A stretch of 20,420 nucleotides of DNA from JAJPJX01 sp964568355 (GCA_964568355.1 CAZMRK010000327.1:1-20420); one strand, 5' to 3'; positions 1 through 8,621 are shown, counted from the stretch's first letter. Program-made: numbers and translations. Notes: generated by a model from the sequence alone, not told the origin.

Positions 1-3000
1 CTGAGTTCGCCGGGATTCGAGCTGTCGTAGGTCGTGTTCAGATCGCGGAAATTGGGATGGTTCGGCAGATTGAAAAATTCGCTGCGGAACTGTACCCGGG
101 CGCGTTCGGTGATCGTGAAATTCTTGAAGACGGAAAGGTCCACGCTGATCATGCCGGGCGAGGTAATCGTATTGCGGCCCACGTTGCCCCACTGGCCTGG
201 AGCCGGATCCGTGAAGGCCGCGGGATTGAACCACTCCTGCCGGCTTCGTCCTCCGGGCGGCGTGGTGGAGACACCTGCGACAGCGTCCGGACGGGCATCG
301 CCGCCGGTATTCGAATAGTCGGTACGAGCGTGGATCGTATAGGGAACACCCGTATTGAACGAATGGACCCCGATAAACTGCCAGCCCGCCCCGAGCGTCT
401 TGGCCAGGCCCTTCCAGTTCTTGCCGAAGGGCAGGTCGTAGGTGTAGCTGATAACGAAACGATGGGCGATGTCGTAGTCCGAGCGCGCTTTTTCCGCCCG
501 GTAGTTGTATTGATTGCGAACGCTGGTGGAATTGTCGAATCCGAGCGAGGCGTTGGATTGCTCGTCGATCGACTTGCCGAACGTGTACGCACCCAGGAAG
601 CTCAGGTTGTTGGAGAAGCGCTTCTCCACCTTGGCTTGCAGCGAGTGGTAGGTGGAGCTGTTGCAGGAGCACCAGTAAGTAAGATCGTCGCCGAGGAAGG
701 GCCGGGGACGGCGGCTATTGGTGTCGCTGGTGTTGTCGGCGGTCGGCGTGGGCTGGTTGACGTTGCGAAACTCGTAGAGCTTCTTGCCCGCGGATCCGGC
801 ATAGGAAACCTCCCAGACGGTGTGCCACCCGAGGTCGCGCTGGATGCCGAAATTCCAGTGTTGCACGTAAGGATTGCGGAAGCCGGGATCGAGCGAGAAC
901 AAAGACGGCGCCGCCGGCGAGGTGAAAGCGTTCAACGGCAGTCCGTTCGATAGCTGGTTTACCACCGGGTTGGCGACCGCAAAACTCACCTGGGGCCAGT
1001 TGGATCCGACATAGAAGGGCGGATTGTTGCCGGGGTTTGGAATGCTGAGCGGCCCGGCCTCATAAGACGAATAGAAGATGCCGTAGCCCGAGCGGATGAC
1101 GGTCTTCGAATCCAACTGGAAGGCGAAACCGACGCGCGGTGCGAAGTTGTTGCGATCCTGCGGCACCAGTTGGCGCGAGGCGTTGCGATTCACCGCAACC
1201 TCCGGGAAAAAATTAGCGGGGAGAGGGTCGGTGCGGCCTTTGACGATGTCCAGGGCGCCGGTGGCAATGTTGTAGCTCGCCTGAGCGTCGCGGCGCTCCA
1301 TCGGAGTGGAGATGTATTCGTAGCGCACTCCCAGATTCAGAGTGAGGCGGCGGCTGACCTTGAAATCGTCCTGGGCGTAGAAGAAGTAGCCCGGCTGCTG
1401 GAAGGTGTCGTTAATGAAGGAGCTGATCTGGGCGCTGCTCTCCCGGCCCAGCAGGAAATCGGCGAAGCCCAGGCCCGTGTCGGCGCGGTTGGCGGCGTCG
1501 CGCGTGAAATCGCCGCTGAAGTTGAAGCGCCCGCGCGGGGTCGGCGGCTGCAGAATGCTGAAGTTGACGATGGGCTTCCATTCCGCGCCGAACTTCATCG
1601 TATGCCGGCCGCTCACCACGCTGACGTTGTCGATGAAGTGGAAAACATTTTCAAATTCGCGCGTGGGCTGATAGGTGGAACTGCCGAAGCTGGTGAGGCC
1701 GCTGATATCGAAACGCGGCAAACCTCCGTTGCCCGAAGTGTAAGGGATGCCCGGCAGGCCGATCTCCTGAGAGAGATTCTCCGTGGAGTTGAACTGCAGG
1801 CGTTCACTGCGCAGGCGCGTGTATCCGGCGCGAAATTCGTTGACCACGCGCGGTGAAAAGATGTGCGTTTCACTGATCACGACGCCGCGGGTGTTGTTGG
1901 TCCAATCGCCGGAAGAGAACTGCGCGCCGGATAGCGGCGGTGGAATGGCCGAGGGCGGGGTGAGGGTCTGATCCTGCATGCTGAAGCGAACGAAGGCCGA
2001 ATCGCGGTCGGAGATTCTGTGGTCCACGCGGACATCGCCCTGGTCGCCGTTATTGGGCTCGATGGGATTGATCAGGTAATTGTTGGCGACACCGGAAGTC
2101 GAAATCGAACCGGCCGTATTGGGATCGGGCATCCAGCCGATCAGCTTGGCCGCTACCGGATCGAAGCGCGAAGACGGAATGCGATTCCCCGCGAAAGGCT
2201 GGCGCGTGATGGTGCTGCCCTCGATCACCGTGGTAGCCGGATCCATGATCGCGTCGAAGCCCGAAAAATCTCCATTGCGCCAGGCCAGGGGCGATACGGT
2301 GGAGAGAAACGTCTGCCCGGTACGCATGCGCGTGCCCTGGTAATCGGCGAAGAAGAAGGTGCGATTCTTTCCGTTATAGGCGTGGGGAATCAGCAGCGGC
2401 CCGCCCACGGCCGCGCCGAACTGGTTCATCTTGAACGGCGGAATGGGATTCTGGGGCGGGTCGAAGAAATTCTTGGCGTCCAGTTTGCTATTGCGCAGAA
2501 ATTCGAACACGCTGCCGTGAAATTCGTTGGTGCCGGACTTGATGGTCACATTCATGACGGCGCCGCCGGCGCGGCCGAACTCCGCGCTCATTGAATTGGT
2601 CTGTACTTTGAATTCGGAGATCGCGTCCGGCGAAGGACCGTAGACGAAGCTGGCCTCATTGGTCAGGTCCTGCGACAGACTGTTGTTGTCGATGCCGTCC
2701 AGCAGGTAGTTGTTCTGATAGGGCCGCACGCCGTTGGAGCTGAACCCGCCGGTGCGTTCGTCCCGCGCGCCGGGCGCGGTCGGCAAGGTCCCCGCGGTCA
2801 GGACCGCCAGGCGCGTGAAGAAGCGCCCGTTGAGCGGAAGGTCCACGATCTTCTGCGAGTCCACCACCTGCCCGAGGTAAGAGGTGTCGGTCTGCAACGC
2901 AGGGGCAGCGCCGGTCACTTCCACAGTCTCGCTGACCTGGCCCAGTTCCAGTGTTACATTCACGCCAATGCGGTCCTGCACATTGAGCGTGATACCGGTG

Positions 3001-3293
3001 TTCACGGACCGCTTGAACCCTTGCGCTTCGATGGTGACCGTGTAGTGACCGACCGGCAGCGGAGTCACCGCGTAGTCGCCGTTCGAGTTAGTGGTGCTTT
3101 TGTTGGTGATGCCGGTATCAACGTTAGTAATCGTAACGGAGGCGTTGGGAACAGCCGCGCCGCTGGCATCGGTTACCTTACCGACAATCGAGCCGGTGGT
3201 GGTTTGTGCCCCGAGAGGCAGCAAACAGGCAGAAAGAAGAACAAAGACACAAACGCAGCGGCGGAACGTATAGAAACGCGCAGAATTGAACAT
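1..3293 (-). CDS. Oar-like TonB-dependent outer-membrane receptor with N-terminal carboxypeptidase-regulatory-like domain (3' end cut off)
   Basis: I translated the reverse strand from the ATG at 3293. It stays open for 1097 codons to the window edge, so the C-terminus is missing. Residues 1-29 form a signal peptide ending LLPLGAQ. Residues about 31-115 are a carboxypeptidase-regulatory-like (CarboxypepD_reg) beta-sandwich, with GSIVGKVTDASGAAVPNASV and later GDYAVTPLPVGHYTVT. A plug-like region follows (LPLNGRFFTRLAVLTAG, NNYLLDGIDNN, RAGGAVMNVTIKSGTNEFHG). The rest is a long beta-barrel rich in alternating aromatic strands (NFAPRVGFAFQLDSKT, HSLQAKVEKRF, RFVISYTYDLPFGK). Family members usually have about 1050-1200 residues, so probably little is lost. 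The protein should sit in the outer membrane and import a large substrate or act in adhesion; the substrate cannot be read from sequence. AAGGG lies about 9 bases before the start. It diverges from the DUF1800 gene. Confidence 0.93.
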   Translation of the reverse strand, partial: MFNSARFYTFRRCVCVFVLLSACLLPLGAQTTTGSIVGKVTDASGAAVPNASVTITNVDTGITNKSTTNSNGDYAVTPLPVGHYTVTIEAQGFKRSVNTGITLNVQDRIGVNVTLELGQVSETVEVTGAAPALQTDTSYLGQVVDSQKIVDLPLNGRFFTRLAVLTAGTLPTAPGARDERTGGFSSNGVRPYQNNYLLDGIDNNSLSQDLTNEASFVYGPSPDAISEFKVQTNSMSAEFGRAGGAVMNVTIKSGTNEFHGSVFEFLRNSKLDAKNFFDPPQNPIPPFKMNQFGAAVGGPLLIPHAYNGKNRTFFFADYQGTRMRTGQTFLSTVSPLAWRNGDFSGFDAIMDPATTVIEGSTITRQPFAGNRIPSSRFDPVAAKLIGWMPDPNTAGSISTSGVANNYLINPIEPNNGDQGDVRVDHRISDRDSAFVRFSMQDQTLTPPSAIPPPLSGAQFSSGDWTNNTRGVVISETHIFSPRVVNEFRAGYTRLRSERLQFNSTENLSQEIGLPGIPYTSGNGGLPRFDISGLTSFGSSTYQPTREFENVFHFIDNVSVVSGRHTMKFGAEWKPIVNFSILQPPTPRGRFNFSGDFTRDAANRADTGLGFADFLLGRESSAQISSFINDTFQQPGYFFYAQDDFKVSRRLTLNLGVRYEYISTPMERRDAQASYNIATGALDIVKGRTDPLPANFFPEVAVNRNASRQLVPQDRNNFAPRVGFAFQLDSKTVIRSGYGIFYSSYEAGPLSIPNPGNNPPFYVGSNWPQVSFAVANPVVNQLSNGLPLNAFTSPAAPSLFSLDPGFRNPYVQHWNFGIQRDLGWHTVWEVSYAGSAGKKLYEFRNVNQPTPTADNTSDTNSRRPRPFLGDDLTYWCSCNSSTYHSLQAKVEKRFSNNLSFLGAYTFGKSIDEQSNASLGFDNSTSVRNQYNYRAEKARSDYDIAHRFVISYTYDLPFGKNWKGLAKTLGAGWQFIGVHSFNTGVPYTIHARTDYSNTGGDARPDAVAGVSTTPPGGRSRQEWFNPAAFTDPAPGQWGNVGRNTITSPGMISVDLSVFKNFTITERARVQFRSEFFNLPNHPNFRDLNTTYDSSNPGEL

Positions 3294-3340
3294 GTATTTT
3301 CCCTTACCCTCTGGAGTACGTGGAGGAACTAATCTTACCG

Positions 3341-3369
3341 ATTCTGCGGGGAATACGCGCCCAATTCAA
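3341..3369 (-). promoter_or_regulatory. Candidate sigma70-like promoter for the TonB-receptor gene
   Basis: On the reverse strand TTGAAT (3369-3364) and CAGAAT (3346-3341) are separated by exactly 17 bases. Each matches consensus at four of six positions. The predicted transcript would start near 3334 and carry a leader of about 40 bases. The 3294-3477 region is the divergent intergenic space between the receptor and the DUF1800 gene. I see no clear matching promoter for the forward direction. Confidence 0.35.
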
Positions 3370-3467
3370 GTTAATTTTTCGTAATCTGGCGCAACTTGAG
3401 GCAATGTCGGGCGTTTCGCCTTCCGGCTGCCGCAACTTTCGACGCGAGAAGAGCGTAAATAGGTGAA

Positions 3468-3472
3468 GAGGG
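3468..3472 (+). promoter_or_regulatory. Ribosome binding site that fixes the DUF1800 start
   Basis: GAGGG lies 5 bases before ATG 3478. An upstream in-frame GTG at 3463 would put this Shine-Dalgarno inside the coding region. The ATG also gives a clean signal peptide, so 3478 is preferred. Confidence 0.6.
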
Positions 3473-3477
3473 AACCG

Positions 3478-5202
3478 ATGCGCAAACCAGCACGCGCGCT
3501 GGCGTTGGGACTTTGCCTGGCAGTCTTTCCCGGCGTCTCCGTTTACGCCGGGAAGAAAAGCGCCGCCTCGTCACGCCAGTTCCTCCAGCAGATTTCGAAA
3601 GAGCAGAAAATAGAGCAGGCGCTCAACCGCCTGACCTTCGGTCCGCGGCCGGGCGATGCGGCGCAGGTCCACGCGCTTGGCCTCAGGAAATGGATCGACC
3701 TCCAGCTTCATCCGGAGCGCATTCCGCAAAACCCGGTGCTGACCGAGAAGCTGAGGACCTTCGACACTCTCACTATGTCCAGCGTAGAACTGGTGCGCAA
3801 CTACCCCACACCGCAGTTGGTGAAGCAGATGGTCGCGGGCCAGATCCCATTCCCTTCGGACCCCGAGCGACGGGTGATGATCGAGAAACTGGTGGCCAGG
3901 GCGGAACGGAAGCAGGGCGCCGTTCCGGTCAACCAGCCGGAGGGGAAGACGCTCGACGAAATCTTCACGCGCGAGCAGATCCACGCGCTTCGTGCCGGCA
4001 CCCCGGAAGAGCGCCTGGCCATCTTCCGCTCACTTCCGGCGCAACAGCAGGTGGAAGCTATTGCAGCCATGCCGGGCGGCATGCGGCAGAACCTGATCGC
4101 CATCGCCCCGGCCGACCTGCGGCGACGCCTGGAACTGACCGCCGGCCCGCAGCAGGTGGTGGCGCGGGACCTGATGGAGAGCAAGCTGCTCCGGGCCATC
4201 TACAGCACCCGGCAGTTGGAAGAAGTGCTCGACGATTTCTGGTTCAACCATTTCAACGTCTATCTCGATAAGGGCGCCGACCGCTACCTGGTGACCGAAT
4301 ACGAGCGCGAGGCGATTCGTCCGCACGTGCTCGGCAAGTTCCGCGACCTGCTGGAGGCTACGGCCAAAAGTCCCGCGATGCTGTTCTATCTCGACAACTG
4401 GCAATCGGTCGGAGCGGATGTCCCGGCCGGGCGCGGCAATCGCGCGCGGCGCGGTCTGAACGAAAACTACGGCCGCGAGCTGTTGGAACTGCACACGCTG
4501 GGCGTCGATGGCGGCTATACGCAGAAGGATGTGACGGAAGTCGCGCGCTGCTTCACCGGGTGGACTATCCGCCAGCCGCAAGGCGGCGGCACGTTCTTCT
4601 TCAATGCCCGGCTGCACGACAAAGGCGAAAAGACCGTGCTGGGTGTAAAGATTCCAGCCGGAGGCGGCCAGGAGGATGGCGAAAAAGTGCTCGACATCCT
4701 GGCCCATCATCCCTCCACGGCCCGCTTCCTTTCGAAGAAGCTCGCCATACGTTTTGTCGCCGACGACCCGCCGGCCTCCCTGGTGGATCGCATGGCGCAC
4801 ACCTATCTCAAGACCGATGGCGACCTGCGGGCCATCCTCAAGACCATGTTCGATTCGAAGGAGTTCTGGAGCGTAGGCGCTTACCGCTCCAAGATGAAGT
4901 CGCCGCTGGAGATGGTAGCGAGCGCGGTGCGTGCGGTCGACGGCGACGTGAACTACACCTTCGCGCTCGTGAATCAGGTAGCTCAGCTCGGTCAGCCGCT
5001 CTATCGGAAGCAGGAGCCGACGGGTTATTCCAACTCGAGCCGCGAATGGCTGAACTCCGCCGGCCTGCTGGCGCGCATGAACTTCGCTCTGCAACTGGCG
5101 GACAACCGTGTGCCGGGCGTCAAGGTAAGGGCGCCGCGTCCGGCGGAGCCGGGCGATCCACCCGGAATCGCGCTCGGATCACCGGAGTTTCAGAAGCACT
5201 GA
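3478..5202 (+). CDS. Secreted DUF1800 family protein
   Basis: The product has 574 residues from ATG 3478. Residues 1-24 (MRKPARALALGLCLAVFPGV then SVYA) are a signal peptide. DUF1800 hallmarks run in order: ALNRLTFGPRPGD near residue 48, LEEVLDDFWFNHFNVYLDKG near 247, LNENYGRELLELHTLGVDGG near 327, YTQKDVTEVARCFTGW just after, KLAIRFVADDPP, and YRSKMKSPLEMVASAVRA near the C-terminus. Between about residues 110 and 225 there is a charged, helical stretch (FTREQIHALRAGTPEERLA, LRRRLELTAGPQQ) that looks longer than in many relatives. The family's molecular function is not established. It is typically followed by a DUF1501 gene, as here (13-base gap), which implies a joint role in the envelope or periplasm. 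Confidence 0.92.
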   Translation: MRKPARALALGLCLAVFPGVSVYAGKKSAASSRQFLQQISKEQKIEQALNRLTFGPRPGDAAQVHALGLRKWIDLQLHPERIPQNPVLTEKLRTFDTLTMSSVELVRNYPTPQLVKQMVAGQIPFPSDPERRVMIEKLVARAERKQGAVPVNQPEGKTLDEIFTREQIHALRAGTPEERLAIFRSLPAQQQVEAIAAMPGGMRQNLIAIAPADLRRRLELTAGPQQVVARDLMESKLLRAIYSTRQLEEVLDDFWFNHFNVYLDKGADRYLVTEYEREAIRPHVLGKFRDLLEATAKSPAMLFYLDNWQSVGADVPAGRGNRARRGLNENYGRELLELHTLGVDGGYTQKDVTEVARCFTGWTIRQPQGGGTFFFNARLHDKGEKTVLGVKIPAGGGQEDGEKVLDILAHHPSTARFLSKKLAIRFVADDPPASLVDRMAHTYLKTDGDLRAILKTMFDSKEFWSVGAYRSKMKSPLEMVASAVRAVDGDVNYTFALVNQVAQLGQPLYRKQEPTGYSNSSREWLNSAGLLARMNFALQLADNRVPGVKVRAPRPAEPGDPPGIALGSPEFQKH

Positions 5203-5215
5203 CAAGGATCGGGTC

Positions 5216-6451
5216 ATGACGAATCGTCGCATCTTTCTTCGGAATTCCGCCCTGGCGATGGTGGGGGCAGGAACCGCGCCGCTATGGTTGACGCGCGCGC
5301 TATATGCCAAAGATGCCCCCTCCCCGCGCAGGAAGATTCTGGTCGCCATCTTCCAGCGGGGAGCGGCCGACGGGCTGAACATCGTGGTACCGCACGGCGA
5401 GAAAGCCTACTATGGCCTGCGGCCGACCATTGCCGTCCCTCGTCCGGCGGCGGGCAACGCGGACGCCGCGATCGACCTCGACGGCTTCTTCGGCCTGCAT
5501 GCGGCGCTCGCCCCGCTCAAGCCGCTATACGACCAGCGGCGCCTGGCGATCGTCGACGCGGCCGGCTCGCCCGACCCGACGCGCTCGCACTTTGACGCTC
5601 AGGACTACATGGAATCCGGTACCCCAGGCCGCAAGGCGACCAGCGACGGCTGGATGAACCGCGCGCTGCCGAAAGTGGAGGGCAGAGTGTCGCCCGTGCG
5701 GGCCGTCTCGCTCGGCGCCACGCTGGCGCGCTCCATGCGCGGACCGCAGCCGGCCATCGCAATGCAAAGCATCGGCGGGTTCCAGGTGCGCAACGCGATG
5801 GCCGCGAAAGAGTTCGAGCACATGTACACCGCGAGCAACGACGCGGCGCTGGCGGCAGCGGGGCGCGAAACGTTCGAAGCGGTATCGATGCTCCAATCCA
5901 TCCAGCGGCAGCCGTACACGCCGGCGGGAGGCGCCCAATATCCGCGCGATCCGCTCGGCATCCACCTGCAACAGATCGCGCAGCTCATCAAGGCGGATGT
6001 CGGCGTCGAGATGGCGTTCGCGGATATCGGCGGGTGGGACCACCACGTCAACGAGATCGGCCCGCGCGCGTCGGAAGGACAGCTTGCCAACCGGCTGAGC
6101 GTGTTCGGCCAGGCACTGAGCGCGTTCTGGACCGACCTGGGCGACCGCGTCGAAGACATCGCGCTGGTCACCATGTCGGAGTTCGGCCGCACCGCCCACG
6201 AGAACGGCAACCGCGGCACCGACCACGGCCACGCCAACTGCATGTTCGTGATGGGCGGTGCGGTAAAGGGCGGCAAGGTCTATGGCAGGTGGCCGGGGCT
6301 GGAGAAGGAGCAACTCTACGAACAGCGCGACCTGGCGCTGACAACCGACTTCCGCGACGTACTGGGCGAACTGGTCTCCCACCACCTGGGGAATCCGTCG
6401 CTCCACGGAGTCTTCCCCGGCTACACCCCGAAGTTCCTGGGACTGGTCTGA
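5216..6451 (+). CDS. Tat-exported DUF1501 family protein
   Basis: The product has 411 residues. The N-terminus NRRIFLRNSALAMVGAG is a twin-arginine signal (RRxFLR), followed by a hydrophobic stretch and ALYA, suggesting folded, possibly cofactor- or metal-loaded export. Conserved DUF1501 blocks are visible: FQRGAADGLNIVVPHGE near residue 47, SHFDAQDYMESGTP near 124, DIGGWDHHVNEIG near 270, MSEFGRTAHENGNRGTDHGH from 320, and FVMGGAVKGGKVYGRWPGL near 344. The conserved His/Asp residues suggest a metal site like that of the alkaline-phosphatase/sulfatase superfamily to which DUF1501 is related; that is inference. AAGGA lies 7 bases before the ATG. It is probably co-transcribed with the upstream DUF1800 gene, and it converges on the phosphoglucomutase gene with only 8 bases between stop codons. 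Confidence 0.92.
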   Translation: MTNRRIFLRNSALAMVGAGTAPLWLTRALYAKDAPSPRRKILVAIFQRGAADGLNIVVPHGEKAYYGLRPTIAVPRPAAGNADAAIDLDGFFGLHAALAPLKPLYDQRRLAIVDAAGSPDPTRSHFDAQDYMESGTPGRKATSDGWMNRALPKVEGRVSPVRAVSLGATLARSMRGPQPAIAMQSIGGFQVRNAMAAKEFEHMYTASNDAALAAAGRETFEAVSMLQSIQRQPYTPAGGAQYPRDPLGIHLQQIAQLIKADVGVEMAFADIGGWDHHVNEIGPRASEGQLANRLSVFGQALSAFWTDLGDRVEDIALVTMSEFGRTAHENGNRGTDHGHANCMFVMGGAVKGGKVYGRWPGLEKEQLYEQRDLALTTDFRDVLGELVSHHLGNPSLHGVFPGYTPKFLGLV

Positions 6452-6459
6452 AGTCACCT

Positions 6460-8100
6460 CTACGTGATCACCGTGGGCTCGTCGTTCCCGAAATACTTCC
6501 GCAGCGCCAGGATTTCACGTGCGGCCCGGGCCAGCGGTGTGAGCACGGTGCTCAGATCGTCGTGCAGGTCCGCGGTGCGGAAGCGTTCCAGATAGACGCG
6601 CAAGGTGGCTCCGCTGGTCCCGGTGCCGGAGAGGCGCCACACGATGCGCGACCCGTCGCGCAGAAAAACGCGTGTTCCCTGGTTCTGGCTGACACTCCCA
6701 TCCACCGGATCCGTGTACGAGAAGTCGTCCGCCTTCTCCACAACCGTGCCGGCCACCGCCGCGCCTTTCATCCCGGCCAGCTTCTGGCGAGCCTCGGCCA
6801 ACATCTCCGCGGCCTTGGCAGAATCCAGCCCTTCATAGTCCTGGCGCTGGAAATAGCTGCGGCCGAAGCGCTGCCAGTGCTCGGACACCACCTGGGCGAC
6901 CGGCTTTCCCGTCTTCGCGAGAATCGAAAGCCAGCTCAGCACGGCCCAAAGTCCATCCTTCTCGCGCACGTGATGGGAGCCGGTGCCGAAGCTCTCTTCG
7001 CCACAGAGCGTGCACAAACCGGCATCCATGAGGTTGCCAAAATATTTCCAGCCGGTCGGCGTTTCAAATAGCGGAATGCCCAGGCTGCGCGCCACGCGAT
7101 CCACGGCCGTCGCAGTCGGCATGGATCGCGCCACTCCGGCCAGCCCTTGCCGATAAGCGGGAATCGATTGGGCGTGCTCGGCGATGACCGCCAGCGAATC
7201 CCCCGGCGTGACAAAGAAATTGCGGCCGAGAATCAGGTTCCGATCGCCGTCGCCGTCGCAGGCCGCGCCGAAGTCCGGAGCGCCGGGAGCATTCAACTGC
7301 GCCACCAGTTCCGCGGCATGCACCAGGTTGGGATCGGGATGATGGCCGCCGAAATCTTCGAGCGGCTGGCCGTTTCGCACCGTCCCGGCCGGCGCGCCCA
7401 GCAGTTCTTCCAGGATGTGCCGGGCGTAGGGACCGGTCACGCCGTGCATGGCGTCGAACGAGACGCGGAATCCACCGCGGAACAAGGCGCGGAGCGCATC
7501 AAAATCGAACAGCTCCTGCATCAGTTCGGTATAGTCGGCGAGCGGGTCGAAGACCTCCACGCGCGTGCCGCCAAGCTGGATGATCCCATCCCGGTCCAGG
7601 TCCAGATCGGGATGATCCAGGATCCGGTATTCGTGGATCGCCAGCGAGCGCCGGTAGATGCTCTCGGTAACCGCTTCCGGAGCCGGCCCTCCATTCGAGA
7701 TGTTATATTTCACGCCGAAATCTTCGTTGATCCCGCCCGGGTTGTGGGACGCTGAAAGGATCAGGCCGCCCATCGTCTTGCGCCGCCGGATGACCGCCGA
7801 CATCGCCGGCGTCGAGAGCAGGCCGCCTCTCGCCACCAGCACCCGCTCGAATCCGTTGGCCGCAGCCATGCGCAGAATGATCTGGACCGCAGCACGATTG
7901 TAGTAGCGGCCGTCGCCGCCTACCACCAGCGTCTGCTCCGAAAAGCCCCCGTTGACCTCCTCGCGCACGGCGTCGAAGACCGACTGTATGAAATTCTCCA
8001 GATACCCCGGCTGCATGAAAACGCGCGTCTTTTTGCGCAGGCCCGATGTGCCAGGACGCTGGTCAGCAAATGGCTGGGTAGGGCGAAGATAGGAATTCAC
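6460..8100 (-). CDS. pgm: Alpha-D-phosphoglucomutase (PGM1-like)
   Basis: This enzyme interconverts glucose 1-phosphate and glucose 6-phosphate in the cytoplasm, linking glycolysis to glycogen and envelope-sugar synthesis. From the GTG at 8100 it has 546 residues. Visible motifs are RPGTSGLRKK, the active-site loop LILSASHNPGG (phosphoserine near residue 118), the metal loop CDGDGDRN, the sugar-binding loop CGEESFGTGSHHVREKDG, the phosphate-binding loop RLSGTGTSGAT, and a C-terminus ending EPTVIT. The PTVIT tail, the SNGGPAPEA block and overall collinearity resemble eukaryotic PGM1 rather than E. coli Pgm. Start choice is uncertain. GTG 8121 is in frame, adds seven residues and lies 5 bases after a TATGAT box, so it could be a leaderless start. 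GTG 8100 aligns better with the family and has GAGGAG 13 bases upstream. Confidence 0.95.
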   Translation of the reverse strand: MNSYLRPTQPFADQRPGTSGLRKKTRVFMQPGYLENFIQSVFDAVREEVNGGFSEQTLVVGGDGRYYNRAAVQIILRMAAANGFERVLVARGGLLSTPAMSAVIRRRKTMGGLILSASHNPGGINEDFGVKYNISNGGPAPEAVTESIYRRSLAIHEYRILDHPDLDLDRDGIIQLGGTRVEVFDPLADYTELMQELFDFDALRALFRGGFRVSFDAMHGVTGPYARHILEELLGAPAGTVRNGQPLEDFGGHHPDPNLVHAAELVAQLNAPGAPDFGAACDGDGDRNLILGRNFFVTPGDSLAVIAEHAQSIPAYRQGLAGVARSMPTATAVDRVARSLGIPLFETPTGWKYFGNLMDAGLCTLCGEESFGTGSHHVREKDGLWAVLSWLSILAKTGKPVAQVVSEHWQRFGRSYFQRQDYEGLDSAKAAEMLAEARQKLAGMKGAAVAGTVVEKADDFSYTDPVDGSVSQNQGTRVFLRDGSRIVWRLSGTGTSGATLRVYLERFRTADLHDDLSTVLTPLARAAREILALRKYFGNDEPTVIT

Positions 8101-8126
8101 GGGTTCCGCAGGGCTCCTCACGCGCC

Positions 8127-8132
8127 ATCATA
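8127..8132 (-). promoter_or_regulatory. Candidate -10 box of the pgm promoter
   Basis: The reverse strand reads TATGAT here, five of six to consensus, and lies 5 bases before the in-frame GTG at 8121. No convincing -35 element is seen. If used, transcription would begin about at that GTG, giving a leaderless mRNA or a leader of about 20 bases to GTG 8100. Confidence 0.35.
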
Positions 8133-8182
8133 ACGTAACATGCAAGGCTGGCGTATCTGGGAGAATTAGGCTGGAGGGATTT

Positions 8183-8599
8183 GTGCGCCTGAAGATCGAA
8201 CAGCGCGAAAAAGAGGGAATTCCGATCCTGGACCTGCGAGGAGATCTCACCTTCGGTGAGCATGACCTGGCCTTCCGGGAAAAGCTGGGCGCCCTGTTCG
8301 ATGCCGGCCTGACGCGCGTCATTCTGAACCTCAAGGGCGTCGATCGCATCGACAGCAGCGCTCTCGGCACACTGGTTACCATGTCGGCGAGGTTCCGCAA
8401 AGCCGGTGGAAAAATCGTGCTGCTCGATCTCAACCAGACGGAACTCGAAGTGCTGGTTATGGCCAAGCTGGAAATGGCCTTCGAGTTCTTTGACGACGAA
8501 CAGGAGGCAGTAAACAGTTTCTTTCCCGGGCGTACGATCCGTCACTTTGATGTCCTGGCGTTCGTGCGCCGCCAGAAAAGCGAACAGAGCGGAAGCTGA
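8183..8599 (+). CDS. STAS-domain anti-sigma-factor antagonist (SpoIIAA/RsbV-like)
   Basis: The product has 138 residues from GTG 8183, with GGAGGG 4 bases upstream. The STAS fold spans about residues 1-112: an initial strand IPILDLRGDLTFGE, then RVILNLKGVDRIDSSALGTL, then KIVLLDLNQTELEVLV. Ser58 in IDSSALG matches the serine that is phosphorylated by cognate anti-sigma kinases in SpoIIAA-type antagonists. That predicts a phosphorylation-switched partner that releases a sigma factor. A C-terminal tail of about 25 residues (RHFDVLAFVRRQ) lies beyond the standard domain. No anti-sigma kinase, phosphatase or sigma factor lies in this window, so its partners must be encoded elsewhere. It diverges from pgm and is followed 30 bases later by a GNAT gene. 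Confidence 0.88.
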   Translation: MRLKIEQREKEGIPILDLRGDLTFGEHDLAFREKLGALFDAGLTRVILNLKGVDRIDSSALGTLVTMSARFRKAGGKIVLLDLNQTELEVLVMAKLEMAFEFFDDEQEAVNSFFPGRTIRHFDVLAFVRRQKSEQSGS

Positions 8600-8612
8600 T
8601 CGGCTCCATTTC

Positions 8613-8621
8613 TGTTATTCT
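8613..8621 (+). promoter_or_regulatory. Candidate extended -10 promoter for the GNAT gene
   Basis: TG-T-TATTCT matches the extended -10 pattern (TGnTAtnnT). It ends 8 bases before ATG 8630, and there is no Shine-Dalgarno in that space. A transcript from here would be nearly leaderless. The 30-base gap after the STAS gene also allows read-through. Confidence 0.3.

Noticed and set aside
57..953. A 298-codon forward frame opposite the TonB receptor
   Set aside because: The reverse frame is a continuous recognisable receptor. The forward frame has no domain and no ribosome binding site.
3455..3462. TAAATA as a -10 box for the DUF1800 gene
   Set aside because: It matches only three of six positions, has no -35 element, and would place the transcript start at the Shine-Dalgarno.
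6452..6459. A terminator between the convergent DUF1501 and pgm genes
   Set aside because: Only 8 bases separate the stop codons and no hairpin is visible there.
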